From DASYXZ01 sp035946625 (GTDB lineage: Bacteria; Acidobacteriota; Terriglobia; UBA7540): 64,000 bases of DNA. Positions 29,301 through 36,171 of the stretch are shown here, piece after piece. Where the stretch lies: assembly GCA_035946625.1 (NCBI GenBank), contig DASYZE010000003.1, positions 1-64,000 of the forward strand, in the 5' to 3' direction. Each line of letters starts with the position of its first letter. The stretch's first letter is position 1. Below the pieces are notes generated by a model. The model was given only the letters and a program-made list of their open reading frames with translations, was not told the origin of the DNA and did not search any database. A program made the translations under genes and the position numbers.

Positions 29301-31423
29301 AACGCTGGTTGGAAAGTTGCGGGGCAAGCGGAGAGAGGAACGGCTACGCCGATTCCGGTCAGGGCGATGACCTGCGGACTTAAGGGCGCGCTGTCCGTAA
29401 AGGTTATTGACCCAGTCTGGGTTCCCAAGGTGGTCGGGGTGAAAGTGAGGGTGAGGTTGCAGGACATCGCCGGAGCCAAAGAACTCAGGCAATTATTGCT
29501 GGCGATGGCAAACGGACCGGAGGGCACGACGGAAGTGAGGAGGATCGTGGTGGCGCCGAAATTCGTCAATGTCTCGGTGCGCGGGCCGCTGGTGGTATTG
29601 ACGGTTTGGTTGCCAAAATCCAGCGAGGTAACGGAAAGATTTGCTACGTTGACGCCGATTCCCGACAGACTTGCAACCTGCGGGCTGAAACTTGAGTCGT
29701 CTGTAACGGTAAGAGTTGCAGTCCTATTTCCGAGCGCTATGGGTGTAAAAGTGACGTTAATGCTGCAGCTTGCGGCTGGCGCCAGAGTCGCCGGCGATGC
29801 AGGGCAATTATTAGTCTGACTGAAATCAGCGGAATCATTCCCTCCCAAACCGATTCCCGAGATTGTAAGGGGGGATATCTGTGCATTGGTCAAAGTCAGT
29901 GTTTGGACTGCGCTGAGTGTTGATAGTACCTGGCTCCTAAAATTCAGGTTGGCCGGAGCAAGCGAAGGGGGTAGTGATAACAACGAAATTGAAACGTTAT
30001 TGCTGCCACCAATCGCCGCCAAGTCTAGCCGGCCATCGCCGTTGAAGTCGCCTACCCCAAGGGAAAAGCCAGCCGAACCGGTCCCAGGAGGAGCTAACAC
30101 TGTTTCGGGAAAGTTGCCTGTGCCGTCCCCCAACGCCACCATTAATTGGCTGCCATCGTCAAATGCCAGATCCAGCTTCCCGTCCCCGTTGAAATCCCCC
30201 ACCGCGACCGCCTCGGGGTAAGGGCCACTGGATGGGGGAGTCGCGGTGGCCGTGAAAGTACCATCCCCGTTCCCCAGGAGGATTGTCGCAGGAAAAGAAC
30301 CTAAACTTTGGTTGGCAACTGCCAAGTCCAGTTTCCCATCTCCATTGAAGTCTCCAACCGCAACCGAGCGCGGTGATAAGCCCGTGGTTGGAGACGAGAC
30401 CGTGGGCGTGAAGGTTCCGTCGCCGTTTCCGAGCAGAATCGTTAGGTCTTCGCTGACGTTATTCAAGACTGCCAGGTCTAATTTCCCATCCCTATTGAAA
30501 TCCCCTGCCGCTATCGAGATGGGGTTACTGCCTGTTGCCGGAGAGGCGGCGGCCGTGAAAGTCCCGTCCCCGTTACCCAGGAGAATTGTTAGGGTGCCGC
30601 TGCCGATATTTGCCACGGCCAAGTCCAGCCTCCCGTCTCCGTTGAAATCCCCCGCAGTCACGAATCGAGGGCTGGTGCCCGTGGAGGGCGACGCGGCTGC
30701 CGTAAAGGTCCCGTCACCGTTGCCCAGCAAAATGGTCAGCGTGTTGCTACCGAAGTTTGCCACCGCCAAGTCCAGCTTGCCATCCCCGTTGAAATCCCCC
30801 ACCGCCGCCTGAAACGGCGTGCTGCCCGTTGCTGGGGACGTAGCGGCCGCGGTGAACGTCCCATTCCCGTTTCCCAGGAGGATCGATATGGTATTTGAGC
30901 CACTATTTGGCACTGCTAAGTCGGGCTTCCCGTCCCCATTGAAGTCGCCCACTGCCACGGTCTCAGGCGAGGTCCCGACTGGAATCAGAGAGCCAGTAGC
31001 ATTGACGAAAGTAAAGGAGGTCGCAGGGTTAGCAATCGTCAAAAAGACCACATTCGACCTCCCGCCGCCTAATGGAGGGTTGACCACGGTGACGGCAGCA
31101 GTACCGGCCGCAGCGACATTCGTCGGGGGAACCGTGGCCGTCAATTGTGAGTTGCTGACAAAGGTTGTGGTTAGCGCCACGCCGTTCCAGTCTACTGTCG
31201 CCCCGGAAACAAATCCGGTGCCATTCACTGTGAGCGTGAATCCCGCGGCACCCGGGGCCACAGCGTCAGGAACCAGCGGCTGGTTAACGAATGGTATGGG
31301 ATTGAGAATAAGCGATTGGGCTGAAGCCGTCAGGGTGACAAGACCCAGGAATGCGCAAACCGCCAGGCCTTTCATTCCACGGAATAAACGCATGCTCGGA
31401 AAGGAATCGCTCCACGTCCCCAC
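23351..31423 (-). CDS. Giant secreted multi-domain surface protein (2690 aa)
   Basis: The GTG start at 31423 follows GGGAGG by five bases. After a signal peptide (to about residue 35) come an IPT/TIG domain (40-125), seven FG-GAP/VCBS repeats (about 145-490, VGDFNGDGKLDLAV each) and two choice-of-anchor-D immunoglobulin-like domains (490-695). Next are a DUF7948-type domain and an SBBP beta-propeller (about 710-1475, YSTYLGG repeats), three anchor-D domains, an NHL-like propeller (about 1810-2075), a DUF11 domain (2080-2190) and further anchor-D domains. Two membrane helices lie near 2580-2638, with a short Thr-rich tail. It is probably a cell-surface adhesin or scaffold. Three linkers in the DUF7948 region carry intergenic-type repeats in frame. 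Ligands are unknown. Confidence 0.9.
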   Translation of the reverse strand: MGTWSDSFPSMRLFRGMKGLAVCAFLGLVTLTASAQSLILNPIPFVNQPLVPDAVAPGAAGFTLTVNGTGFVSGATVDWNGVALTTTFVSNSQLTATVPPTNVAAAGTAAVTVVNPPLGGGRSNVVFLTIANPATSFTFVNATGSLIPVGTSPETVAVGDFNGDGKPDLAVPNSGSNTISILLGNGNGTFTAAATSPATGSTPFQAAVGDFNGDGKLDLAVANFGSNTLTILLGNGDGTFTAAASPSTGTSPRFVTAGDFNGDGRLDLAVANIGSGTLTILLGNGDGTFTAAASPATGSNPISIAAGDFNRDGKLDLAVLNNVSEDLTILLGNGDGTFTPTVSSPTTGLSPRSVAVGDFNGDGKLDLAVANQSLGSFPATILLGNGDGTFTATATPPSSGPYPEAVAVGDFNGDGKLDLAFDDGSQLMVALGDGTGNFPETVLAPPGTGSAGFSLGVGDFNGDGRLDLAAIGGSNNVSISLLSLPPSLAPANLNFRSQVLSTLSAVQTLTLTNAQISPLTISGIGLGGNDSADFSQTNNCPASPATLAPAASCSINVTFTPIALGNRTATLTVTDDSSFSPQVASLSGIGVNVANLSVTSLDFGNQTVNTTSGPRTETLTNFGATTILLTSVVPSGPFAIASNNCLSSLAPAMSCNLTLTFTPTTLGTQTGSITFTDSAPLSPQVIALTGIGVAVPLSACPATFQPAFAQNYGNLPLSFEANLGQTDPQVKFLSRGNGYGLFLTPTEAVLKLQEPGVRSQKSGVVSRLRGNDSGQTKDKGQGTKDSVLRMQLLNANPGAKVTGEDELPGKSNYFIGNDPAKWVKHAPTFVKVRYEQVYPGIDLVYYGNQRQLEYDFEVAPGADPSQISLQLAGAGPALPKRAPQAAPLRIASNGDLVIGTGGGEVRFKKPVVYQEQLGVDSSQLTGQDNGQLTANHKSPITNHKFLDGRFVLTANNRVSFEVADYDRTQPLIIDPKLSYASYLGGSGADAAIGIAVDSTCSAYVSGGTTSIDFPVSATASQTTLGGTGSSCSIDNFDCGDAFVSKLSPDGTALVYSTYLGGNQDDTAWLIAVDASGDAYIAGQTSSTNFPTTVGGRQTALGGLRDAFLTRLSPDGSTLLYSTYLGGSGKDNAVGVTVDANGNAYIAGRTNSTDFPVTAGAYQTTLGDPSCNIGHCGNAFVAKFNTNNTTPTGAFASLLYSTYLGGNVEDEANGIAIDAAGNAYVTGRTLSPNFPTVNAYQTTYSGGGASCTKSTVCGDAFVTELNSTATGLVYSTYLGGKGEDTGLGITLDAAGAVYVAGGTQSSDFPTTVGAYQASFGGTTLADCSASGFACGDGFITKIDPTKSGTASLIYSTYLGGANDDIAVGIAVDSNGSAHVAGITNSYNFPVTQDATQGFFAGGTIPCNSGNICGDAFVTKLHPTGSVLMFSTDLGGSADDGGFGLALDSFGNAYVAGVTASTNLAHNGTEYQTAFGGGASDAFVARIANIKVPLVNLSPLVLTFPTQNFGTTSAPQTVTLTNIGDAPLIISSILSTYAIDFAETNTCPVSPATLAANANCTISVTFSPSSNGTIFGNLDIYDNAAGGFQSVTMSGTGAAAVVSVTPPSLAFSAQVLGTTSAAQPMTLTNVGALPLSITSIVASGDFAETDRCPRSLAVSASCNINVTFTPTGLGARTGAITLTDFAPLSPQAFALTGLGVSAAKGSLSPTSLTFANQNVGTVSATQAVTLTNTGTGPMGSIVISVTGDFAETDNCPTTASSVLAVSASCTINVTFNPVHLGALTGQVSIFNDSLFSPVLLALSGTGGPVPFAKGELFFSLGNGTVLRETSTGSLIQIMDTGTGSYTYGMAFDSARNLYVSDFGGDNVSKFSNTGAPLGFFGSGYGGGVEDVAFNSAGDLIAGSVDGDNTIRIFDPTGTPLAHYVAAPQNRGIDWFDLASDQCTLYYTSEGSSIKRFDICAGTQLTDFVTNLPGSSAYALRFLPSGGLLVADSADVKRLDASGNIIQSYVAPGAGELFGLNLDPDGTSFWTGDYSTADVYKFDIASGTLLLSFHVTDVGGGFGITVNGEITAATDADLSLALNVSPNPVTVNNNLTYTLTATNNGPNPAANVTVNDTLPAGLTFVSATPSAGTCTGTATVTCSLGTLANAAAATVALVVVPTALGTISNTASVTSDAADPNPANNTATVSSVVAPAIPVAGLSSTSLTFPGQVVGTTSAVQTVTLTNSGTGTLTITSIVPSGDFAVTNTCGGSVAVSGSCNFSVTFTPTALGARSGSIIITDNASPTTQTITLSGTGTTAAQLTLSSTRLVLPGTHINQTCTPGVVTATNTGTVPLTISNISIVAGPYTQTNTCPATLAPGASCTVSVTFVPTVVAAAQAGTLSIASNAPGSPSTVALSADGLAACFLAPNSAAAAVLRGLNTTTFIIAHQACSAAGAVHLSCSNQSPATCAFSPDTLTSPDMPSTLTVSNLQALTSDLKFEVHADAALEHLYTGLAVDLMDFQMASAAATGTINAGETASYALAVAPQNGLQGTVTFTCQGAPAGATCSVTPPAVTLNGSGVSNVTVKVSTTARSLTLPQRWKMLPPGGSPMGLMLLAALGLMATLVTWPRAGRKTRGWSAIRWRAATLAAGLLVAMVLTWAACGGGSVAPVASSVNATPSGTYTLTVTGTYTATGSSVQITHDSTLTLTVH
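28610..28665. repeat. Degenerate tandem repeats in frame in the giant gene
   Basis: On the minus strand CAGTTGACAG/CAACTGACAG-like units and ATCACAAATC/ATCACCAATC-like units follow one another. They encode a linker containing SQLTGQDNGQLTANHK within the DUF7948-type region. Such runs are normally intergenic. Confidence 0.5.
28755..28812 (-). repeat. REP-like element in frame in the giant gene
   Basis: This GC-rich palindromic element is closely similar (reverse complement) to the second half of 10168-10264 in the kinase gene and is read in the same frame there and here, as GAGPALPKRAPQAAPLRI. Confidence 0.6.
29066..29168. repeat. Composite simple repeats and palindrome arm in frame
   Basis: The block contains GGACAAAGGACAA-type tandem repeats, a single arm of the MITE-like palindrome (29108-29129), and GGAGTCAGGAGTCAG-type tandem repeats. 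It encodes an odd polar segment (SQKSGVVSRLRGNDSGQTKD and beyond) in a linker of the DUF7948-type domain. Confidence 0.6.
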
Positions 31424-31479
31424 GATGACCTCCCAATGGCCTTATACGGATCAATTCAAAATTTGCCAAAGCTTTGCCC

Positions 31480-31516
31480 AACAATAAATACGATTTTAGG
31501 CTTAAAGTCAAGCAAA
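31480..31516 (-). promoter_or_regulatory. Promoter-like 37-bp element, giant-gene copy
   Basis: This is the partner of 23308-23344, with the same blocks TTTGCTTGACTTT, GCC, AATCGTA and ATTGTT. TTGACT is about 85 bases upstream of the GTG start of the giant gene. Confidence 0.5.
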
Positions 31517-31547
31517 CTTCCAAAATAGCTCGCGTTGTGCGACTGAC

Positions 31548-31570
31548 CCGCCTCATGTAAACTGAGGCGG
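31548..31570 (+). promoter_or_regulatory. 5' leader hairpin of the TPR gene
   Basis: CCGCCTCA (31548-31555) and TGAGGCGG (31563-31570) form a perfect 8-bp stem with a 7-base loop directly before the strong ribosome-binding site GGGGAGGAG (31572-31580). Confidence 0.4.
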
Positions 31571-31582
31571 TGGGGAGGAGAA

Positions 31583-31624
31583 ATGGGTCTGGATGGCCCG
31601 GGGATGAAGGGTTTATATCAGTGA
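31583..31624 (+). CDS. Short leader ORF (13 aa) coupled to the TPR gene
   Basis: An ATG at 31583, two bases after GGGGAGGAG, opens a 13-codon frame (MGLDGPGMKGLYQ). Its TGA (31622-31624) overlaps the GTG start of the TPR gene (31621-31623) in the TPR frame. The best ribosome-binding site of the region belongs to this short frame, so it may serve translational coupling. No function for the peptide itself is suggested. Confidence 0.35.
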   Translation: MGLDGPGMKGLYQ

Positions 31625-34188
31625 GCACGAGTTCCACCATCCCGGTCGGAAAACATGAGGGCTGTAGCCGGCCTGTCTTTCTCCTGGTTTGTCTTCTGGC
31701 TCTGCTCATACTTTCCGGGCGTATTGCCAAGGGGCAACATTCGGGCGCTGCAAGGCAATCAACCAAGGAAGTTCTGCCCGATGCGGCCAAACAGCGCTTT
31801 AGCGAGGGTGAGAGACTATTGCGCCAGGGCGACCTGGATGCCGCCCGAGACTCGGTTTTGGAAGGGCTGAAGGCGGCTCCCCGAAGCGCCGAGGGCTATG
31901 ACTTGCTTGGTATCATCTACAGTCAGCAGAAAGACTTCACCCCATCGCGGGCGGCTTTCGAGCACGCGCTTCGCCTTGAGCCTGGATCCAGCCTTATCCA
32001 CTTCAATTTGGGCAATAGCTATTATGCTCAGCAAAAGCTTGACCTGGCCGCGCAGGAATTCCGGTCCTGCTTGCGCCTCGATCCCAAGTACCGCGACGCG
32101 AATTACAATCTGGGCCTGGTCTTGATGGCTCAGGGCCATCCCGACCAGGCCATTCCGGTCTTTCGCCGCATTCCGTCTCCTGACGCCAGTGTATCTCTGA
32201 ACCTCCTCCAGGCTTATTTTCGTGCCGGCAAGGCAGCCCTGGGGTTCGAACTGGCCAGGACATTATCCGATCGGGCGGGGAACGACTCTCGCATTCATTT
32301 TTCACTGGGCGTCTTAATGGCCTCGGAAAAACAGTACCGTGTTGCGATTCGCGAATTCGAGTTGGCGGACTCCTTGCAGCCGCGCACCTTTGAAATTCTG
32401 CACGACTTGGGACAAGCTTACCTGCGGGATAATAATCCGGCGCGGGCAGAGGCTATACTCAACCGTGCTCTCCTCCTCCAGCCCGATTCGACGGGTACCA
32501 TGTACCTCCTGGCGCAGTCCGATTTTGACCAACAAAAATACGTACCTGCCGCCGAGATTCTTGTCCGCGCCCATAAGCTTGCGCCCGAAAACACCGACAT
32601 CATTTTCTTAATGGGCCGGGTCAGCATGATGCAGGACTATTTTGAGGACGCCATCCAAATCCTTGAGGTCGGAGCAAAGATCGCACCCGGGCGCGCCGAC
32701 CTGCACGCGGCCCTGGGTGAATCCTATTTCACGACGGGCAAACTGGATCGTGCCCGGCAGGAATTCCAGACCCTGATCCAACTCGAGCCTTCGGCGCGCT
32801 CCTACCTTTTCATGGGATTGAGTTACCGGCACCAGGGGAAATATGACGAAGCTAAAAAGTATTTTAATGAAGGGCTGCAGAAAGACCCGCGAAACGCGCC
32901 CTGCCTTTATAATCTGGGTTTTATCGAGCACAAGCAGGGCAATTATCCGGAAGCCGAGAAATTTCTTGCGGCGGCGCTGAAAATAAATCCGAACTATGAT
33001 GATGCCCTTTACGAAATGGCCGGCGTCAAGATGTCACAGAAGAAATACCTGGAGGCCATTCCGTTGCTGCGCCGCGCCGCGGCCAAGCTCCCCCGCCCGG
33101 CGGAAGCTTATTACAAACTTGCCACCGCCGAACGCAACCTTCATCAAGCGGACGCGGCGCAGCGCGACATGAAGATTTTCGAAACCTTGTCCAAGGACCC
33201 TGAGCCCGGACCTTATCCTTATCAGCACCTGTTCGATTCCGTCGGCCAGCGGGCCGACTTGTCTTCAAAGGTCAAGGCGCAGGCAGACCTGCAAGAGTTG
33301 CGCGGCGAAGTGGCCGCGCACCCTGATCGGCCCCGCGATCTTTACCTGCTGGCCGAGGCCTATTTGAAGCTCGGCCGAGCCGATGATGCCCTGAAGACGG
33401 TCGCGCAGCTTGACCAGGTGAGCGGCGGTGATGCCCGCACTGCCGTCGGGGTGGGCGTGCTGTTGGCGCGGTTCGGCAGGTATCCTGAAGCGATCAAGCA
33501 CTTTCAGGTTGCGCTGGAAGCCGACCCGGCTTCCGATGACACCAAATACGATTTGGCCAATACGTATTTTCGAGCTCGCGCTTACCCTCAGGCTCTCCAA
33601 GTGATGCAACAAGTTGGCGAATCAGGTCAGGAAGATGACGCCTACCTGGGATTGTTGGGAGACATCTACGCCCATTTGGGGCGCACGGAGGATGCGCAGA
33701 GGATCATGGAAAAGGCGATCGGGAGGAATCCCGACAATGACCAATACAACCTTTTGTTGGCCATGATTCAAATGCAAGCCGGAGACGCCGCCGCGGCCGA
33801 AGCCACTCTGCACCATGGCCTGGCGCGAATTCCAGATTCAGGTCGGCTGAATTGGGGGATGGGAGTTCTTTCCGTCCTGCAGGGCAAAAACGATGCGGCG
33901 GCAAATTACTTCAGCCGTGCCGTGGATTTCCTGCCCGAATGGCAAACCGGATATTCAACTTTGGGCGTGTTCTATTTTGAAACGGGGCAGGTGGCGCAAG
34001 CCCGCGAAACCCTGGACCGCTACAGCGAGCTATTTCCCCACGGTGCCTTGAACGTCAATCAAATTCGCCAGGTTTTGGCCAATGTGCCCCAGACCGATTC
34101 GCCATCAGCGCCCTCCAGGATTTTATCTCCGCAGGGCCGACAACAGTTCCTGCAAACGGCCACGATGATGATTGATCAGAACCCCTGA
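31621..34188 (+). CDS. Exported TPR-repeat protein (855 aa)
   Basis: The first ~35 residues include a membrane or signal segment (RPVFLLVCLLALLILSGRIA), after which the protein is almost entirely tetratricopeptide repeats (about 55-830), with typical units such as AEGYDLLGIIYSQQKDFTPS and YNLGFIEHKQGNYPEAEKFL. TPR arrays bind partner proteins. I place the start at GTG 31621, coupled to the leader ORF; GTG 31570 is in frame but lies in the ribosome-binding site. It is divergent from the giant surface-protein gene with 147 bases between starts of the coding regions and the leader, which suggests a shared regulatory region. An assembly or scaffolding role is inference. Confidence 0.85.
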   Translation: MSTSSTIPVGKHEGCSRPVFLLVCLLALLILSGRIAKGQHSGAARQSTKEVLPDAAKQRFSEGERLLRQGDLDAARDSVLEGLKAAPRSAEGYDLLGIIYSQQKDFTPSRAAFEHALRLEPGSSLIHFNLGNSYYAQQKLDLAAQEFRSCLRLDPKYRDANYNLGLVLMAQGHPDQAIPVFRRIPSPDASVSLNLLQAYFRAGKAALGFELARTLSDRAGNDSRIHFSLGVLMASEKQYRVAIREFELADSLQPRTFEILHDLGQAYLRDNNPARAEAILNRALLLQPDSTGTMYLLAQSDFDQQKYVPAAEILVRAHKLAPENTDIIFLMGRVSMMQDYFEDAIQILEVGAKIAPGRADLHAALGESYFTTGKLDRARQEFQTLIQLEPSARSYLFMGLSYRHQGKYDEAKKYFNEGLQKDPRNAPCLYNLGFIEHKQGNYPEAEKFLAAALKINPNYDDALYEMAGVKMSQKKYLEAIPLLRRAAAKLPRPAEAYYKLATAERNLHQADAAQRDMKIFETLSKDPEPGPYPYQHLFDSVGQRADLSSKVKAQADLQELRGEVAAHPDRPRDLYLLAEAYLKLGRADDALKTVAQLDQVSGGDARTAVGVGVLLARFGRYPEAIKHFQVALEADPASDDTKYDLANTYFRARAYPQALQVMQQVGESGQEDDAYLGLLGDIYAHLGRTEDAQRIMEKAIGRNPDNDQYNLLLAMIQMQAGDAAAAEATLHHGLARIPDSGRLNWGMGVLSVLQGKNDAAANYFSRAVDFLPEWQTGYSTLGVFYFETGQVAQARETLDRYSELFPHGALNVNQIRQVLANVPQTDSPSAPSRILSPQGRQQFLQTATMMIDQNP

Positions 34189-34273
34189 GATTTAGACGCG
34201 GGGGAATGACTTCGTTGCCAATTGTCAAATGGGACCCAGGCTGGTGGTTTCCCCACCCGTCCACTTTTTAATG

Positions 34274-35335
34274 TCACGGCACGGTAGGCGGCTGAGGAAC
34301 GTCCTGGACTCTGGTGACTCGAGCGGGGGCGCGATGCTCTGGCGCCCGGGCCGTGGATTTCCGGATCACCAGTTGCGTCTCCACCACGTACTCTGCTCCC
34401 AAGCGTTTTTTATTTTTCAGGATATTTTGCAAAGCTTGGAAAGCCAGCCGGCCCACCTGATCGCGGGAAAGGTTGACGGTGGTCAGCGGAGGGTAGGCGA
34501 TTCGCGCGAATTCGATATCGTCAAAACCGATTACGGAGATGTCCTCCGGCACCCGCAGGCCCGCCTCATGTAACGCGCTCATCACTCCAATGGCGGTGAG
34601 GTCATTGCTGCAAAGCAGGGCGCTGGGCAAGGGTCCGTGCGCCAGAAGATTGCCGGCTGCGGCAATCCCACCATCCACTTTGTGGTTGCCCTCCAGCATC
34701 CGATGGGCGGGCAGCCCGCGCCTTGACAAGGCGTTCACAAACGCTTCACGGCGAATGACGGAGGAGCGCAGGGTTGGGGGCCCGGCAATAAAGCCGATGT
34801 CCGTATGACCGAGGTCCAGCAAATGTTCGATTGCCTGGTAAATGCCCACCGAATAATTTACCCGGACGTTGCTCTTATAATGTCCAACCCGCCCCAGGTC
34901 AAGAAAGACCACGGCCACCTGGTTTGCGGTGAGCTCTTCGGCGAGTTCGGTGGCGAGCTCCGAGGTCATGATGGCCACGCCACGCACTTTGTTTTCGATC
35001 ATTTTATGGACCGCGCCCTTGATTCGTTTCGGATCATAATTGGTGTTGCACAACAGCAGGTCAAATCCGGCCTCCAGGGCCGCCGACTCAAAACTCTTGA
35101 CTATTTCCGGGAAGAACGGATTTTCAATGTCGGAAACAATCAGGCCAAAAAAATCGCTGCGCCCGACGGCCAGTCGGCGTGCGTGAGCGTCCTTGTGATA
35201 ATTGAGTTCGCGAATGACCTCAAGAACCCGCTGCCGCGTCTGCGGCGACACAAAACGGGTCTTGTTCATCACATGGGAGACGGTGGTCACCGAGACTCCG
35301 GCTCTCCGGGCAACATCCTTCATTTGAAGCGCCAT
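34274..35335 (-). CDS. LacI-family transcriptional regulator
   Basis: The 353-residue protein has a LacI helix-turn-helix and hinge (about 4-60, MKDVARRAGVSVTTVSHVMN, then NYHKDAHARRLA). A periplasmic-binding-protein-like effector domain follows (about 62-335) with FGLIVSDIENPFF, AIEHLLDLGHTDIGFIAG, CSNDLTAIGVMSAL and SVIGFDDIEFARIAYPPLTT. All key regions are intact. A ~20-residue Pro/Arg-rich tail is unusual. A 27-bp motif about 200 bases upstream also lies before the divergent Oar receptor gene, so autoregulation and control of the receptor are likely. The effector is probably a sugar or derivative, known only from the family. Confidence 0.93.
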   Translation of the reverse strand: MALQMKDVARRAGVSVTTVSHVMNKTRFVSPQTRQRVLEVIRELNYHKDAHARRLAVGRSDFFGLIVSDIENPFFPEIVKSFESAALEAGFDLLLCNTNYDPKRIKGAVHKMIENKVRGVAIMTSELATELAEELTANQVAVVFLDLGRVGHYKSNVRVNYSVGIYQAIEHLLDLGHTDIGFIAGPPTLRSSVIRREAFVNALSRRGLPAHRMLEGNHKVDGGIAAAGNLLAHGPLPSALLCSNDLTAIGVMSALHEAGLRVPEDISVIGFDDIEFARIAYPPLTTVNLSRDQVGRLAFQALQNILKNKKRLGAEYVVETQLVIRKSTARAPEHRAPARVTRVQDVPQPPTVP

Positions 35336-35530
35336 GCGGGTTCGATCCTTTAAATAAACTTCGCACTCTGCTTTCGTTTACCAGGCTCACCCACAATACA
35401 TTTTTCAAGAGGCATGCAAGCGGGCAGTTGAGGAATCACTCTTTGGGCACGGAAAACACATCCCGCCACAAATATTCCTGCCCCCAGTGACCCCACTTTC
35501 CTCTGCACCATAACGCGACTCGCCAAATTT

Positions 35531-35557
35531 TGCAAGACGTTTGCGCAATCGCTTGCG
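35531..35557 (-). promoter_or_regulatory. LacI-type operator upstream of lacI
   Basis: Read on the minus strand it contains CGATTGCGCAAACG flanked by CGCAA on one side and TTGC on the other, and matches 36056-36082 at 23 of 27 positions. It lies six bases after a possible -10 (TATCAG, 35564-35569) that follows TTGTCC by 18 bases, in the lacI direction. Confidence 0.55.
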
Positions 35558-36013
35558 AAGGGCCTGATATTGCCCGGCAGGAATTCAGGACAACTACGGA
35601 CAATAAAGGGCTTGGAACTACTATGATTCAAGGGCTCAAGTAATATAGATTTTTGTAAAAGGCAATATAGAATTTAGGGGAACGCAGGTGTCTTATGGTG
35701 GCTGGAGGTGAAACGCTATTTTTTTACGTTGGAAATGTGGGAGTTAACCGATTTGGTTTTCCGTGATGCTTTGGAACCGGAGTTGCACCGTGATTGTTTC
35801 ATAGGGCGCTCGTTTCGTGACGTGGGGCCTTCAATATTTGAATGACCGCGCCGACGGGCGCCCCAGTACTCCGGGCATAAGAGCTGCAAGGGCTGGCCGA
35901 AGCGGGTCGGGAATATGGTCGGACTGGCCCGCAGCGTTTGGGAAGAGGGCGCAAAGGGTGGGCCGGGGAGTGACAGGAATTTGCTGGTGGGAAATAAATG
36001 TATTATTTTTCGC

Positions 36014-36042
36014 TTGACAAAGAACTATCCCTCGTGGACACT
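36014..36042 (+). promoter_or_regulatory. Promoter of the Oar-like receptor gene
   Basis: A perfect TTGACA (36014-36019), a 17-base spacer and GACACT (36037-36042) lead to a transcription start near 36049, just before the operator-like motif at 36056. Confidence 0.5.
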
Positions 36043-36055
36043 TGTCGCCAGTTCG

Positions 36056-36082
36056 CGCAACCGATTGCGCAAACGCATTGCG
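36056..36082 (+). promoter_or_regulatory. LacI-type operator upstream of the Oar gene
   Basis: The sequence holds CGATTGCGCAAACG with CGCAA before and TTGCG after it, the same as the copy before lacI except at four positions. It begins 13 bases after the -10 box, so a bound repressor would block transcription. Confidence 0.6.
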
Positions 36083-36171
36083 TCGGGTTTAGCGGGTGTC
36101 TCGCCGGGCTCCAAGGTGAGTCCGTTTTCCTGGTCACTGAGTACCAGAATTTCCGCGAATGAGGAGAGAAG

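Larger units (their letters stand above)
35336..36171. other. Divergent intergenic region between lacI and the Oar gene
   Basis: The 836-base gap carries two copies of a 27-bp operator-like motif and promoter-like hexamers near each end, listed separately. The middle part (about 35640-36000) contains only short open frames without family resemblance. Confidence 0.45.

Noticed and set aside
29960..30990. Regularly spaced similar sequences that could suggest a CRISPR-like array
   Set aside because: They are the seven FG-GAP repeats of the giant protein, in frame, with no conserved spacer-repeat length and no cas genes.
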